Part shown: piece by piece, positions 9,332 through 19,218 of the stretch
How the letters are laid out: every line of letters starts with the position of its first letter
Numbering within the stretch: position 1 is the stretch's first letter
Source of the DNA: JBOCEF01 sp050586345
Lineage (GTDB): Bacteria > Pseudomonadota > Alphaproteobacteria > Rhodobacterales > Rhodobacteraceae
Direction of reading: 5' to 3'
DNA: 64,000 bases
Assembly: GCF_050586345.1 (NCBI RefSeq)
Contig: NZ_JBOCEF010000002.1
Coordinates: 1-64,000, forward strand
Notes under the pieces: generated by a model
The model's input: only the letters and a program-made list of their open reading frames with translations
Databases searched by the model: none
What the model was told of the DNA's origin: nothing
Translations under genes and position numbers: made by a program

Positions 9332-10978
9332 TCAAGCGGATCGCGCGGGGGCGGATGGGCCCGTGCGCTCAAAAAACTGGCGCGGCGCCGGGGCGGCCTG
9401 CGCGGTGATGTGCAATGCAGCATGCAACGGGCGCCCGCCCCGGACAACGACATAATTCCGCCGCGCAAGCGACGGTTCGGCGGCGAGCGTCCGCGCGATA
9501 TCGGGCGGAATTGCGGCGGGGGCGAGCGGTTGCGGCGCCGCGTCGCCCGTCGGCGCAGGGGCCCCGCGCAGGGCGTAAGCGGGGGCGAGGAGAAGCTGCG
9601 CCGGGCGGCGCTCGGCGATGCGCGCAAGTTCCCGCGACAGGCGCGCGGCGCGGGAGAGGCGCGGGCGCGGCCGGTCCCGTTCCGCCATGCCCCAGAGCCC
9701 GCCGCGATGGACCCAGGCGCCGCTCTCGTCGAAGCGCAGCCGCAGCGGGCGCAGGCTGGCGCGCAGGTCCAGCAGGGTGACGATCCGGCCCCCGCGCGCG
9801 AGGGTCGCGGCGATGCGCGACAGGGCGGGCAGGTCGGCGGCGGGGCCGTGCAGGATGATCCCCTCGGCGGGCCGGTCCGGCGCCGCGTGGAGCGGCGTCC
9901 GCGGCGCCGCCGCGGGATGGGCGGGGGCGGCGCCGCGGGGCTGCGCGGCGCCGCGCGCGACCATGGGCCGCGTGCGCCGCGGGGCCGAATTCTCCACCCC
10001 GGAGGCGCGGAATTGGAGCGGTCGGGGCCCCGTCCCCCCGACCCCTGCGGCCAGCCCGGAGTCGAGCTCGGCCAGCAGCGGTTTCACCCGCCCCGGCTCC
10101 AGCCGCCCGGTCTCCATCGCCTCCAGCAGCGCGCGGCGGCGGCCCGCGCGGAACCGGGCCAGCGCCGCCCCGCGTTCGGCCTCGGGGCAGTGGCGGGCGA
10201 GGAACCGTGCGTAGGAGCGGCCGATGACCGACAGGCTCAGCGGCGTGCGGTCGGAGCGGCGGATGGCGCTGGCGGCGCGCAGGTGCTGGGCCTCGGCGCC
10301 CAGGGCGAAGCCGCCGGTCCAGCCGAGGGCGGCGAGGCGCAGGGCGAGGTCGGTCTCGTCGAGGTAATAGGCGAAGCCCTCGTCATAGCCGCCCGCCGCG
10401 GCCAGGGCGGCGGCGCGCACGGCATGGGCGGCGCCGATGATCGCGGGCGCGCGGTGCGGCGGGGCCAGGGTGAAGAGGGACTGGGTGAAGGGGGACTGGG
10501 TGAAGGGGGCGGCGGGCGCGATGGGGTGCGTTCGGGCGGCGCCGTCGACCCAGGCGGGGGGCGCCTCCTCCGACAGCCCGTTCCAGCCGCGCACCCGGGC
10601 GCCGACAAGACCCACCCGCGGGTCGGCGAAGGGGGCGGCGAGGGCGGCGAGGAACCCGGGCTCGGGGATCGCGTCGTCGTCGAGGAAGGCGATCACCGCG
10701 CCCTCGGCCGCCGCGGCGCCGATATTGCGCGCGGCGGAGACGTTGGGCGCAGGGCAGGGCAGGCGGAGAAGGCGCCGGGCCGGGGGCGGGCAGGGCAGCT
10801 CCGGCGCGTCGCCGACGAGGATCACCTCGAACCCGCGCGCGTCCTGGAAGGCCAGCGCGCGCAGGGCGCCGGCGAGGATTTCGGGTCGTCCCCGCGTGGG
10901 GATCACCAGCGAGACATGGGCGAGATCGCCCGCCGCCGCAGCCCCGTATTGCGCCGCCCCGGGCGCGCCGCCCACCAA
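9332..10978 (-). CDS. Glycosyltransferase family 2 protein with extended C-terminus
   Basis: A 548-residue protein. Residues ~20-270 form a GT2 domain: VSLVIPTRGRPEIL at the start, AARNIGAAAAEGAVIAFLDDD with the metal-binding aspartates, and a YYLDETDLALRLAALGW acid region. The remaining ~250 residues match nothing I recognise. The catalytic domain contains a tandem in-frame 15-bp repeat (FTQSP/FTQSL/FTLAP) at 10470-10514 that looks like recent slippage in a loop. It lies between kdsB and galU and is probably involved in lipopolysaccharide or exopolysaccharide assembly. Confidence 0.82.
   Translation of the reverse strand: MVGGAPGAAQYGAAAAGDLAHVSLVIPTRGRPEILAGALRALAFQDARGFEVILVGDAPELPCPPPARRLLRLPCPAPNVSAARNIGAAAAEGAVIAFLDDDAIPEPGFLAALAAPFADPRVGLVGARVRGWNGLSEEAPPAWVDGAARTHPIAPAAPFTQSPFTQSLFTLAPPHRAPAIIGAAHAVRAAALAAAGGYDEGFAYYLDETDLALRLAALGWTGGFALGAEAQHLRAASAIRRSDRTPLSLSVIGRSYARFLARHCPEAERGAALARFRAGRRRALLEAMETGRLEPGRVKPLLAELDSGLAAGVGGTGPRPLQFRASGVENSAPRRTRPMVARGAAQPRGAAPAHPAAAPRTPLHAAPDRPAEGIILHGPAADLPALSRIAATLARGGRIVTLLDLRASLRPLRLRFDESGAWVHRGGLWGMAERDRPRPRLSRAARLSRELARIAERRPAQLLLAPAYALRGAPAPTGDAAPQPLAPAAIPPDIARTLAAEPSLARRNYVVVRGGRPLHAALHITAQAAPAPRQFFERTGPSAPARSA
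10470..10514. repeat. Three tandem 15-bp units inside a glycosyltransferase gene
   Basis: Units begin GTGAAG at 10470, 10485 and 10500. The first two differ at one base, and the third diverges in its last five. The period is a multiple of three, so the frame is kept, repeating a five-residue FTQSx block in the protein. Confidence 0.8.
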
Positions 10979-10988
10979 GGCCCGCCGG

Positions 10989-11786
10989 TCAGTCGATCCC
11001 CGCGGCGGCCAGCGCGCCTTCCACGCGCGCGACGTCGACGGGGTTGTTCAGCTCCCAGAAGTCGCGCCCGCGGGCCTCGACCTCCACGCACTTCACCGCC
11101 GCGCCGTTCTCGAGGAAACGAAGCTGTTCCAGCCCCTCCCACGCCTCGTAGCGGCCTTCCGGCCACTCGGCATAAGCGCGCAGCGCGTCCGGCCGGTAGG
11201 CGTAGACGCCGACATGGTGGAACACGGGGCATGGTTCATCAGCGGTGAACATGCGCCCGGTGTAGGGGATAACCTCTTTCGAAAAGTAAAGGGCGCGGCC
11301 ATTGCGGTCGAATACGGCCGTGGTCCCGCCGACGCGCCCCGCCGCGCGGTCCTCGGTGAAGCGCCGGTGGGCCTCGGCGTCGCAGCGCAGCACCGGGGTG
11401 GCGGCGGCGAATTCCTCCGCCCCCGACATCGCGTCGATCAGCGCGTCGAGGAACCAGACCGGGGTCAGCGGCGCGTCCCCCTGCAGGTTCACCACCAGTT
11501 CCGTCCCGGGAAGCTGGGGGAGCGCCGCGGCGCAGCGCTCCGTCCCGTTGCGGCAGGTGTCCGGCGTCATCACCACCTCGGCCCCGAAGCCGCGGGCGTG
11601 GTCGGCGATGCGCTCGTCATCCGTGGCCACCACCACGCGGTCCGCGCCCTTCGCCTGCATCCCCGCCTCCCAGCTGCGGCGGATCAGGGATTTCGCCTCG
11701 CCCGAGGCGCCCTTCAGCTCCACCAGCGGCTTGCCGGGATAGCGGGTCGAGGCGTAGCGGGCGGGGATGACGATGGTGGTGGACAT
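10989..11786 (-). CDS. kdsB: 3-deoxy-manno-octulosonate cytidylyltransferase
   Basis: A 265-residue enzyme that activates Kdo as CMP-Kdo for lipid A-core synthesis. The N-terminal nucleotide-binding signature is IPARYASTRYPGKPL. Conserved LVVNLQGDAPL, FHHVGVYAYR and LEQLRFLENG blocks follow in family order. The ATG at 11786 is preceded by GGAGG and is the only start giving the family N-terminus. It is 17 bp downstream of cysQ and likely co-transcribed with it. It implies that the host makes Kdo-containing lipopolysaccharide. Confidence 0.95.
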   Translation of the reverse strand: MSTTIVIPARYASTRYPGKPLVELKGASGEAKSLIRRSWEAGMQAKGADRVVVATDDERIADHARGFGAEVVMTPDTCRNGTERCAAALPQLPGTELVVNLQGDAPLTPVWFLDALIDAMSGAEEFAAATPVLRCDAEAHRRFTEDRAAGRVGGTTAVFDRNGRALYFSKEVIPYTGRMFTADEPCPVFHHVGVYAYRPDALRAYAEWPEGRYEAWEGLEQLRFLENGAAVKCVEVEARGRDFWELNNPVDVARVEGALAAAGID

Positions 11787-11803
11787 GGGGGCCTCCGGTT
11801 GGA

Positions 11804-12589
<786 letters not shown>

Positions 12590-12809
12590 GGCTTACGGCT
12601 CCTTAATGCAATCTCCCGCACTCTGCGGCGGGCGCCTGTCGGGCGCCCCGGGCGCAGGCCCCGGCGCAAATGCCGGGGCGGGCGGATCGTTTCGGGGCGC
12701 AAGGCCCCCTCCCGCCTGAATGCGCGCGCGAAGGCGCCGAGGCAAGGGACGAACGGACGCGGGGGGGGCGCGCGCGCGGGAGGAAGGCGGGAGGAAGGAC
12801 GGAGCGCGG

Positions 12810-13652
12810 ATGGCGGATGCAGGCGGCATGGGGATCAGCGGCGCGGGCGCGGCTCCGCCCGCGCGGCGGCGCGCGTCGCTGGCGCGCGAGGCGCTGCGCT
12901 TCTGCCTTCTGTGCCACGCGCTGGCGGTGCAGGGGATCGCGCGGCAGTCGACGGGCTCCTTCGGGCTGCTGGCGGCCTTCGCGACGCCGGTGGCGCTCTG
13001 CGCCGGGTTCCTCGCGGCGTATGAGATCCTGGGCCTGTTCCGCCCGGCGATCCGCGGCGACGTGGTGATCTTCCTGCTGACGGGGATCTACCTGTTCCAG
13101 CTCGCCGCGCGGGCGCGGGGGGCGGCGGATCTCAATGGCGGCGGGGCGCTGCTGTGGCACCAGCCGGTGCAGCCTGCGCTGGTGGTCTGGTCGGGGGCGC
13201 TGGGGGCGTTCTACATCACCGTCACCAGCATGGGGCTGATCCTGACGGGGGCGGCGCTGTGGCGCGGCGTGCCGCCGGCGGCGGACCCGGCGGGCCTCGG
13301 GGCGCCGCTGCTGCTGGCCTGGGGGTTCGGCGTCGGCTCCGGCATGGTGATGTCGGGCATCTCGCGCTACGCGGGGGGCGCGCAGCTGATGGGGATGCTG
13401 TGGCAGCGGGCGATGTTCCTGACCTCGGGGATCTTCTTCCTGGCCAGCGCGATCCCGGGCTGGCTGCGGCCGTTCTTCGACTGGAACCCGCTCTTCCACA
13501 TCATCGACGCGATGCGCATGGCCGCCTTCGTGAACTATGGCGGCGGGGACACCTCGCTGGAATACGCCGCGCTCTGCGTCGCGGGGCTGCTGGCGGTGGG
13601 CCACGCGCTGGAGCGCAAGGTGCGGGCCGATTTCTCGATCTCTCGCAGCTGA
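12810..13652 (+). CDS. ABC-2 type polysaccharide export permease (KpsM/Wzm-like)
   Basis: A 280-residue integral membrane protein with about six helices, resembling the membrane subunit of capsular or O-antigen polysaccharide ABC exporters. The segment around QLMGMLWQRAMFLTSGIFF and the following PFFDWNPLFHIIDAMR is the most characteristic. The ATG at 12810 follows a GGAG. An in-frame ATG at 12720 would add an Arg/Gly-rich stretch unlike a membrane protein N-terminus. No ATP-binding partner (KpsT/Wzt) lies in the window, so the ATPase must be encoded elsewhere or the permease is an orphan. Confidence 0.8.
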   Translation: MADAGGMGISGAGAAPPARRRASLAREALRFCLLCHALAVQGIARQSTGSFGLLAAFATPVALCAGFLAAYEILGLFRPAIRGDVVIFLLTGIYLFQLAARARGAADLNGGGALLWHQPVQPALVVWSGALGAFYITVTSMGLILTGAALWRGVPPAADPAGLGAPLLLAWGFGVGSGMVMSGISRYAGGAQLMGMLWQRAMFLTSGIFFLASAIPGWLRPFFDWNPLFHIIDAMRMAAFVNYGGGDTSLEYAALCVAGLLAVGHALERKVRADFSISRS

Positions 13653-13841
13653 GGGGGCCGGGGCAGGGGCGGGGCGGGCGCGCCGCCGGGTGCGGCGCGC
13701 GCATGACGCGGCGCCCGGCCGGGCCGGACGCCGCCGCGCTCCGCCTGCCTTCCAACGGGGAAAGACCTGCCAGGCGAAGCGCCGCCGCACCCGGCCCGCT
13801 GTGGGGCGGCCCGGGCGCGACGATCCTTGTTGGGAGGGCCC

Positions 13842-13883
13842 TGTCATGGGGGCCTTGTCATGGGGGCCTCACCATGGGGGCCT
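13842..13883. repeat. Three tandem 14-bp units in an intergenic region
   Basis: Units TGTCATGGGGGCCT (13842-13855), an identical copy (13856-13869) and CACCATGGGGGCCT (13870-13883). They lie in the convergent gap between the export permease and the CHRD protein gene. Each carries an ATG, but no credible frame follows. Confidence 0.85.
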
Positions 13884-13944
13884 TGCTGCGCGGAGCCTGC
13901 GAAGGGGGCGCCATGCCGACGCCCCGGCCCTGCGCAGCCGCGGC

Positions 13945-14547
13945 TCAGGCGGCGGACGCCTTGCGCCGGCGCGCCGCGACGCCCATGGCCGCGAGGCCGA
14001 GCGCCATGAACGACGCCGCCGCCGGCAGCGGCACGTCGGCCGGGGCCTCGATCTGCCCGCGGATCGCGCCCGCGGCATAGGTCTGGGAATGCAGGTTCAC
14101 GTAGAAATCGGTGAAGCCCGACGCGAACTCGATCATCGCGTAGATCGAATCCAGCCCCTCGGCCGAGGTCCAGACCCCGCTGATCTGCGTGCCGCCCGCG
14201 GTCGCGGTGATGCTGTCGGCGTCGGCGAGCAGGTCGAGCACGACCGGCCCGTTCATCCCGGGCGGCGCCTGGTGGATATGCATCGCCGTGGCCGCATCGC
14301 CCCCCGCGCCGCCGCCGCCGAAGCCGGTGAAGTCGAGCGCGTTGCTGATGGTGATGTCATAGCTCAGCGTCGCCGCGCCCATCGGGCCGTCGAGGCTCAG
14401 CAGCGCAAGCCCGTCCGCCGGGGACGCCGTGCCCGCGGGGCCGTTGTTCATCACCGCCTTGAAATCCTTGGGCAGGTGCGCGGCCTGCGCCGCGCCCGCG
14501 GCAAGGCCCGCCAGCGCGGCGGCGGCGGCGATTGATCGGATGGTCAT
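13945..14547 (-). CDS. CHRD-domain protein with VPLPA-type C-terminal sorting signal
   Basis: A 200-residue exported protein. It has an N-terminal signal peptide (Ala-rich helix, cleavage near AAQAAH) and one CHRD domain with the typical AMHIHQAPPGMNGPVV and YAAGAIRGQIE segments. The tail is VPLPAAAS, a hydrophobic helix and a final RRRK cluster. This tripartite tail is the VPLPA variant of PEP-CTERM sorting signals, normally cut and anchored by an exosortase. No exosortase is in the window. The ATG at 14547 is preceded by GAGGAG. Function beyond envelope or matrix association is unknown. Confidence 0.85.
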   Translation of the reverse strand: MTIRSIAAAAALAGLAAGAAQAAHLPKDFKAVMNNGPAGTASPADGLALLSLDGPMGAATLSYDITISNALDFTGFGGGGAGGDAATAMHIHQAPPGMNGPVVLDLLADADSITATAGGTQISGVWTSAEGLDSIYAMIEFASGFTDFYVNLHSQTYAAGAIRGQIEAPADVPLPAAASFMALGLAAMGVAARRRKASAA

Positions 14548-14797
14548 CGGAAGCTCCTCTGTGTCATCGTCTCGCCCCGGGCACGCTGGGACCGTCCGGA
14601 CGCGCCGTAGCAACGCGCCGCATCCGCGAAAGTTTCAGCCGAAACCTTACCCGCCCGCCGGGTTTCCACGCAATGGCGCCGGTTCCGGCAGGCGGCGCGG
14701 GCCGCCCGGCGCGATCCGGCTTGACCCCCGCCCCCCGCGCGCGACATGTGGGGCGCCCGCCCGATCCCGCCCGACCCCGCCCGAGGAGAGACCGCCC

Positions 14798-17083
14798 GTG
14801 ACCGACCCGCGCGCGCCCGAACAGATCGCCCCCGACGCCCTGACCGAGACCGAGGCGCGGGCCGAGCTCGAACGCCTCGCCGCCGCGATGGAGGCGGCCG
14901 ACCGCGCCTACCACCAGGAGGACGCGCCGCGGATCACGGATGCCGAATACGACGCGATGAAGGCCCGCAACGCGGCGATCGAGGCGCGGTTCCCGGAGCT
15001 CAAGCGCGCCGACAGCCCCTCGGACCGCGTCGGCGCCGCCCCGGCCGAGGGCTTCGGCAAGATCCGCCACCGGGTCCCCATGCTCTCCCTCGCCAACGCC
15101 TTCGAGGAAGAGGACGTGGCCGACTTCCTCGGCTCCGTGCGCCGGTTCCTCGGGATGGACGCCGGGGCGCCGCTGGCGATCCTGGCAGAGCCGAAGATCG
15201 ACGGCCTCTCCCTCTCGCTGCGCTACGAGGACGGCAAGCTGGTCGAGGCCGCCACCCGCGGCGACGGCACGACCGGCGAGGACGTGACCCGCAACGCGCT
15301 GACCGTGGACGACATCCCCAAGACGCTGCCCGGGGGCGCCCCCGCGGTGCTCGAGGTCCGCGGCGAGGTCTACATGTCCCATGCCGATTTCGCCGCCCTG
15401 AACGCGCGGCAGGAGCAGGCCTGGCGGGACGAGCAGGCCCATCGCCGCGCCGCCGCCGAGGCGAAGGGCAAGGTCTACGAGCCGACCGGCGCGCCGCGCA
15501 CCTTTGCCAACCCGCGCAACGCCGCCGCGGGATCTCTGCGCCAGCTCGACCCCACGATCACCGCGCAGCGCCCGCTGCGCTTCTTCGCCTATTCCTGGGG
15601 CGAGCTCTCCGCCCCCCTCGGCAAGACGCAGGAGGAGGCGCTGGCCACCCTGCGCGCCCTCGGCTTCACCACCAATGACCGCGCGACCCGCTGCGAAAGC
15701 CTCGCCGACATGATGGCCGTCTGGACCGGGATCGAGGCGGACCGGGCCGAGCTCGGCTATGACGTGGACGGCGTGGTCTACAAGGTCGACGACCTCGGGC
15801 TGCAGCAGCGGCTCGGGTTCCGGTCTTCGACGCCCCGCTGGGCGGTGGCGCACAAGCTCTCGGCCCAGACGGCCACGACGGTGCTGGAAGGGATCGACAT
15901 CCAGGTCGGTCGCACCGGCGCGCTGTCGCCCGTCGCCCGCCTGCGCCCGGTGACGGTGGGGGGCGTGGTGGTGTCCAACGCCACGCTCCACAACGAAGAC
16001 TACATCGCCGGGCGCGGCTCGGACGGCGAGCCCATCCGCGAGGGGCGCGACCTGCGCATCGGCGATCACGTCACCGTCTATCGCGCCGGCGACGTGATCC
16101 CCAAGGTGCTGGACGTGGACCTGACGCGCCGCGCCGCGGGCGCCGAGCCGTGGACGCCCCCGACCGTCTGCCCCGTCTGCGGATCGCACGCGGTGCGCGA
16201 GGAAGGCGAGGCCGTGCGCCGCTGCACCGGGGGGCTCATCTGCTCGGCCCAGGCGGTCGAACGGCTGAAGCACTTCGTCTCCCGCAACGCCTTCGACATC
16301 GAGGGGCTGGGCGCCAAGCAGGTCGAGGCGTTCCACACCCTCGGCTGGATCGCCGAGCCCGCGGACATCTTCGCGCTGGAGAAAACCCACGGTCCCGGCA
16401 CGATGCAGAAGGTCGCGAACCTCGAGGGCTGGGGCGAGAAATCCGCCGCCAAGCTCTTCGCCGCCATCGACGCGCGCCGCGCGATCCCGCTCGAGCGGCT
16501 GATCTTCGGCCTCGGCATCCGCCATGTCGGCGAGACGACGGCCAAGATGCTGGCCCGGGCCTACGGGACCTGGGAGGAGTTCGACGCGGCGATGGAGGCG
16601 GCGGGCGCCGACCTCTCCGCCCGCCGCGCCGCCCTCGCCGCCCATGCCGCGGCGCCCGAAGACACGCGCCCGAAAAAGCCCGAGATGCCCGAGACCCCGG
16701 CCTGGGACGCGCTTCTCGGCATCGACGGGGTGGGCGAAGTGCTCGCCGTCTCGGTCGTCGAGTTCTTCGCCGAGGACCGCAACCGCGCCGCCGTCGCCCG
16801 CCTGGTCGCGCATCTGGACGTGCAGGAGGCGGAGAAGATCGCGGCCGAGGGCTCCCCGGTGCTGGGCAAGACCGTGGTGTTCACCGGCACGCTCGAAAAA
16901 CTGACCCGCGCCGAGGCGAAGGCGGGGGCCGAGAGCCGGGGCGCCAAGGTCTCGGGCTCCGTCAGCAAGAAGACCGACATCCTGGTGGCGGGCGAGGCCG
17001 CGGGCAGCAAGCTGAAGAAGGCGCAGGAGCTGGGCGTGCAGGTGATGACCGAGGATGAGTGGATCGCGCTGATCGGCGGGTGA
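14798..17083 (+). CDS. ligA: NAD-dependent DNA ligase
   Basis: A 761-residue essential ligase joining nicks in replication and repair. The adenylation domain carries the nucleophile Lys133 in EPKIDGLSLS. The OB fold, a four-Cys zinc finger (CPVCGS and CTGGLIC), helix-hairpin-helix repeats and a C-terminal BRCT domain (starting GKTVVFTGTLEKL) follow in order. I chose the GTG at 14798, which has GAGGAGAG just upstream. The frame is open to 14429, but that part is not protein-like. It is slightly longer than average because of charged inserts at residues ~208-230 and ~610-640. Confidence 0.97.
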   Translation: MTDPRAPEQIAPDALTETEARAELERLAAAMEAADRAYHQEDAPRITDAEYDAMKARNAAIEARFPELKRADSPSDRVGAAPAEGFGKIRHRVPMLSLANAFEEEDVADFLGSVRRFLGMDAGAPLAILAEPKIDGLSLSLRYEDGKLVEAATRGDGTTGEDVTRNALTVDDIPKTLPGGAPAVLEVRGEVYMSHADFAALNARQEQAWRDEQAHRRAAAEAKGKVYEPTGAPRTFANPRNAAAGSLRQLDPTITAQRPLRFFAYSWGELSAPLGKTQEEALATLRALGFTTNDRATRCESLADMMAVWTGIEADRAELGYDVDGVVYKVDDLGLQQRLGFRSSTPRWAVAHKLSAQTATTVLEGIDIQVGRTGALSPVARLRPVTVGGVVVSNATLHNEDYIAGRGSDGEPIREGRDLRIGDHVTVYRAGDVIPKVLDVDLTRRAAGAEPWTPPTVCPVCGSHAVREEGEAVRRCTGGLICSAQAVERLKHFVSRNAFDIEGLGAKQVEAFHTLGWIAEPADIFALEKTHGPGTMQKVANLEGWGEKSAAKLFAAIDARRAIPLERLIFGLGIRHVGETTAKMLARAYGTWEEFDAAMEAAGADLSARRAALAAHAAAPEDTRPKKPEMPETPAWDALLGIDGVGEVLAVSVVEFFAEDRNRAAVARLVAHLDVQEAEKIAAEGSPVLGKTVVFTGTLEKLTRAEAKAGAESRGAKVSGSVSKKTDILVAGEAAGSKLKKAQELGVQVMTEDEWIALIGG

Positions 17084-17179
17084 GCGCGGCGCCCGAATTC
17101 CTTTCCATATGAAACCATGGAAGGGCGAAGGCTTTCTGTTAAGCTGTGGCGAACCTTATTTCGCCATGGGAAGAGTTCC

Positions 17180-17971
17180 GTGAAACATGCATTCGCCGGC
17201 GCCGCGCTGGCCGCCCTCGCCGCCGCCACCCCCGCCGCCGCCGTCCCCTATGCCTGGACCGACTGGCAGAGCCAGACCGCGACCGGCGGCGTGACCGTGG
17301 AGGGCGAGATCACCACCGACACCGCGACCGTGGGCGTGACCTACAACAACCCGGTCGGCATCGGCTTCGCCCAGCTCTCGGGCGGGACGGATTACTGGCA
17401 GAACAACACCGGCGGGCGCAACGACGCGATCTCGCCCTATACCAGCCTTGCGAACCCGCTGCTGACCAACCCGTCGCCGGGCGTGGACAACAGCCCCACC
17501 GGCACGGACATCATCGCGCTGCGCTATGCCGGCCTGCAGACGCTGACCTTCACCGAGGCGGTGGCCAACCCGGTCTTCGCCTTCGTCTCGCTCAACGGCA
17601 ACGGCTACGCCTTCGACCAGGACTTCGAGATCCTCAGCTGCACCCGCTGCAACATCGACGGCGCGGGGAACGACTCGGACGGGTATTACGGCGGCTCGAA
17701 CAGCACCCAGAAGACGGTGGTCGAAACCTCGCCGGGCGTGTTCGAGTACCGGCTGATCTCCAATGACGGGGAGCCGCACGGCACGATCCGTTTCATCGGC
17801 TCGTTCAGCACGCTGACCTGGCGGTCGCTGTCGAACGAGTACTGGAACGGCTTCACCGTCGGCATCCAGGGCACGGCCGAGGAAGTGTTCTCGGACGTGC
17901 CGCTGCCCGCGGGCGCGGGGCTGCTGGTCGCCGGGCTGGCGGGCTTCGGCCTGGTGCGCCGCCGCGGCTGA
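17180..17971 (+). CDS. VPLPA-CTERM exported protein of unknown function
   Basis: A 263-residue protein with an Ala-rich signal peptide ending at AAAVPYA. A beta-rich, Asn/Thr/Gly-rich body follows, then a tail made of DVPLPAGAGLL, a hydrophobic helix and a final RRRG. The GTG at 17180, with GGGAAGAG just upstream, gives a standard signal peptide. The ATG at 17117 would put 21 extra residues before it. A cysteine pair (SCTRC) lies mid-protein. The body matches no domain I can name. It is followed by a strong terminator and stands alone. Confidence 0.75.
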   Translation: MKHAFAGAALAALAAATPAAAVPYAWTDWQSQTATGGVTVEGEITTDTATVGVTYNNPVGIGFAQLSGGTDYWQNNTGGRNDAISPYTSLANPLLTNPSPGVDNSPTGTDIIALRYAGLQTLTFTEAVANPVFAFVSLNGNGYAFDQDFEILSCTRCNIDGAGNDSDGYYGGSNSTQKTVVETSPGVFEYRLISNDGEPHGTIRFIGSFSTLTWRSLSNEYWNGFTVGIQGTAEEVFSDVPLPAGAGLLVAGLAGFGLVRRRG

Positions 17972-17995
17972 GGCCGCCGGACCGCGCGAATGAAG

Positions 17996-18028
17996 AAGGG
18001 CCCGGCCGGGGAACGGCCGGGCCCTTTT
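17996..18028 (+). terminator. Rho-independent terminator of the VPLPA protein gene
   Basis: A 13-bp stem (17996-18008 with 18014-18026) closes a GGGAA loop and runs into TTTT, starting 25 bp after the stop codon. It may also serve the convergent AbrB-family gene. Confidence 0.88.
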
Positions 18029-18072
18029 GCGTGGGGCGGGGGGCGCGTGGGGCGGGCAGGGCGCGGCGCGCC

Positions 18073-19218
18073 TCAGCGCCGCTTGTCCCCGCCCTCCATC
18101 CAGCGGCCCAGCCGCCCGGCGATCAGCGGCAGCGCGAACAGGATCGCGAAGATCCGCGCCATGTGGTGGGTGGCGACGAAGCCCGGATCGGCGTCGATGG
18201 CGATGGCGATCAGCGACATCTCGGCCACGCCCCCCGGCGCGAAGGCGAGCATCGCGGCGAACAGGTCCACCCCCACCAGCCACTGCGCCGCCAGCCCGAA
18301 CACCGCGGAGATGGCCATCAGCACGCAGGTCCCGACGAAGGTCCAGCCCAGCGTCGCCGCGAACACCCCCATCTTCACCCCGGCGAAGCGGGTGCCGATC
18401 GAGGCGCCGCAGACCAGCAGCGCCAGCTCCACCAGCCAGGCCGGGAGCTGCCCCTCCACCACCCCCGGAAAGCGCAGCGCGGCCGAGGCGATCAGCGGCC
18501 CGATCAGGTATGGCAGCGGCCAGCGCATCCGCGCCGCGCCCAGCGCCAGCACGGTCGAGGCCGCCGCCAGCAGCCCCGCATCGGCCCAGGAGATCGGGAT
18601 CTCGGCCGCATAGGTCTCGGCCGTCGGGGCGGGCAGGCCCAGCAGCCCGAAGGCGATGGCGGGGGCCAGCAGCACCACGAAGGCCACGCGCATGGATTGC
18701 GACAGCGCCACCTGCCGCTCGTCCCCGCCCAGCCCCTGCGCGAAGATCGCCACCGCCGTCATCCCCCCGGGCAGGCCCGAGAGCAGCGCCGTGCCGCGCG
18801 GCATCCGTGCCGCGTGGCGGAACAGCAGGTAGCAGGCCGCCGCCCCGGTGGGCACGTAGGCCACCGCCATCAGGATGGTGGCGGGCCAGCGCGACAGCTG
18901 CGCCGCGGCGTCGGCGGTGAAGCTCTCCCCCAGGAACAGCCCGATCAGCCCCATGAAGATCATCCGCAGCCAGATCGGCACCATCACCGGCTGGCCTGCG
19001 ACCGAGAACGCCATGCAGGCGAAGAGCGCCCCCAGCATCCAGGCCAGCGGCATCCCCGCCTCTTCCGCCGCCCAGCCGCCCGCGGCCCCGACCGCAAGCC
19101 CGTAAGCCAGCTTGGCGAGGTTCCGGCGGCTCAGCCGCTCGGCCCAGACCGCGCGCCAGTCGCCGCCGATCCCCGAGGCCTCGCCCTCGGCCGCCATGTT
19201 GGGGGTCTTGCCGGGCAT
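18073..19218 (-). CDS. AbrB-family membrane protein (PF05145 type)
   Basis: A 381-residue polytopic membrane protein with about ten helices in two internally similar halves, each carrying a conserved glycine block (LLSGLPGGMTAVAIFAQGLG and LAFAPGGVAEMSLIAIAID). These are the hallmarks of the AbrB/ammonia monooxygenase-like membrane family, unrelated to the DNA-binding AbrB. Its substrate is not established. The ATG at 19218 directly abuts the hisI stop codon with no gap, so the two are probably translationally coupled. No functional link to histidine synthesis is evident. Confidence 0.82.
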   Translation of the reverse strand: MPGKTPNMAAEGEASGIGGDWRAVWAERLSRRNLAKLAYGLAVGAAGGWAAEEAGMPLAWMLGALFACMAFSVAGQPVMVPIWLRMIFMGLIGLFLGESFTADAAAQLSRWPATILMAVAYVPTGAAACYLLFRHAARMPRGTALLSGLPGGMTAVAIFAQGLGGDERQVALSQSMRVAFVVLLAPAIAFGLLGLPAPTAETYAAEIPISWADAGLLAAASTVLALGAARMRWPLPYLIGPLIASAALRFPGVVEGQLPAWLVELALLVCGASIGTRFAGVKMGVFAATLGWTFVGTCVLMAISAVFGLAAQWLVGVDLFAAMLAFAPGGVAEMSLIAIAIDADPGFVATHHMARIFAILFALPLIAGRLGRWMEGGDKRR

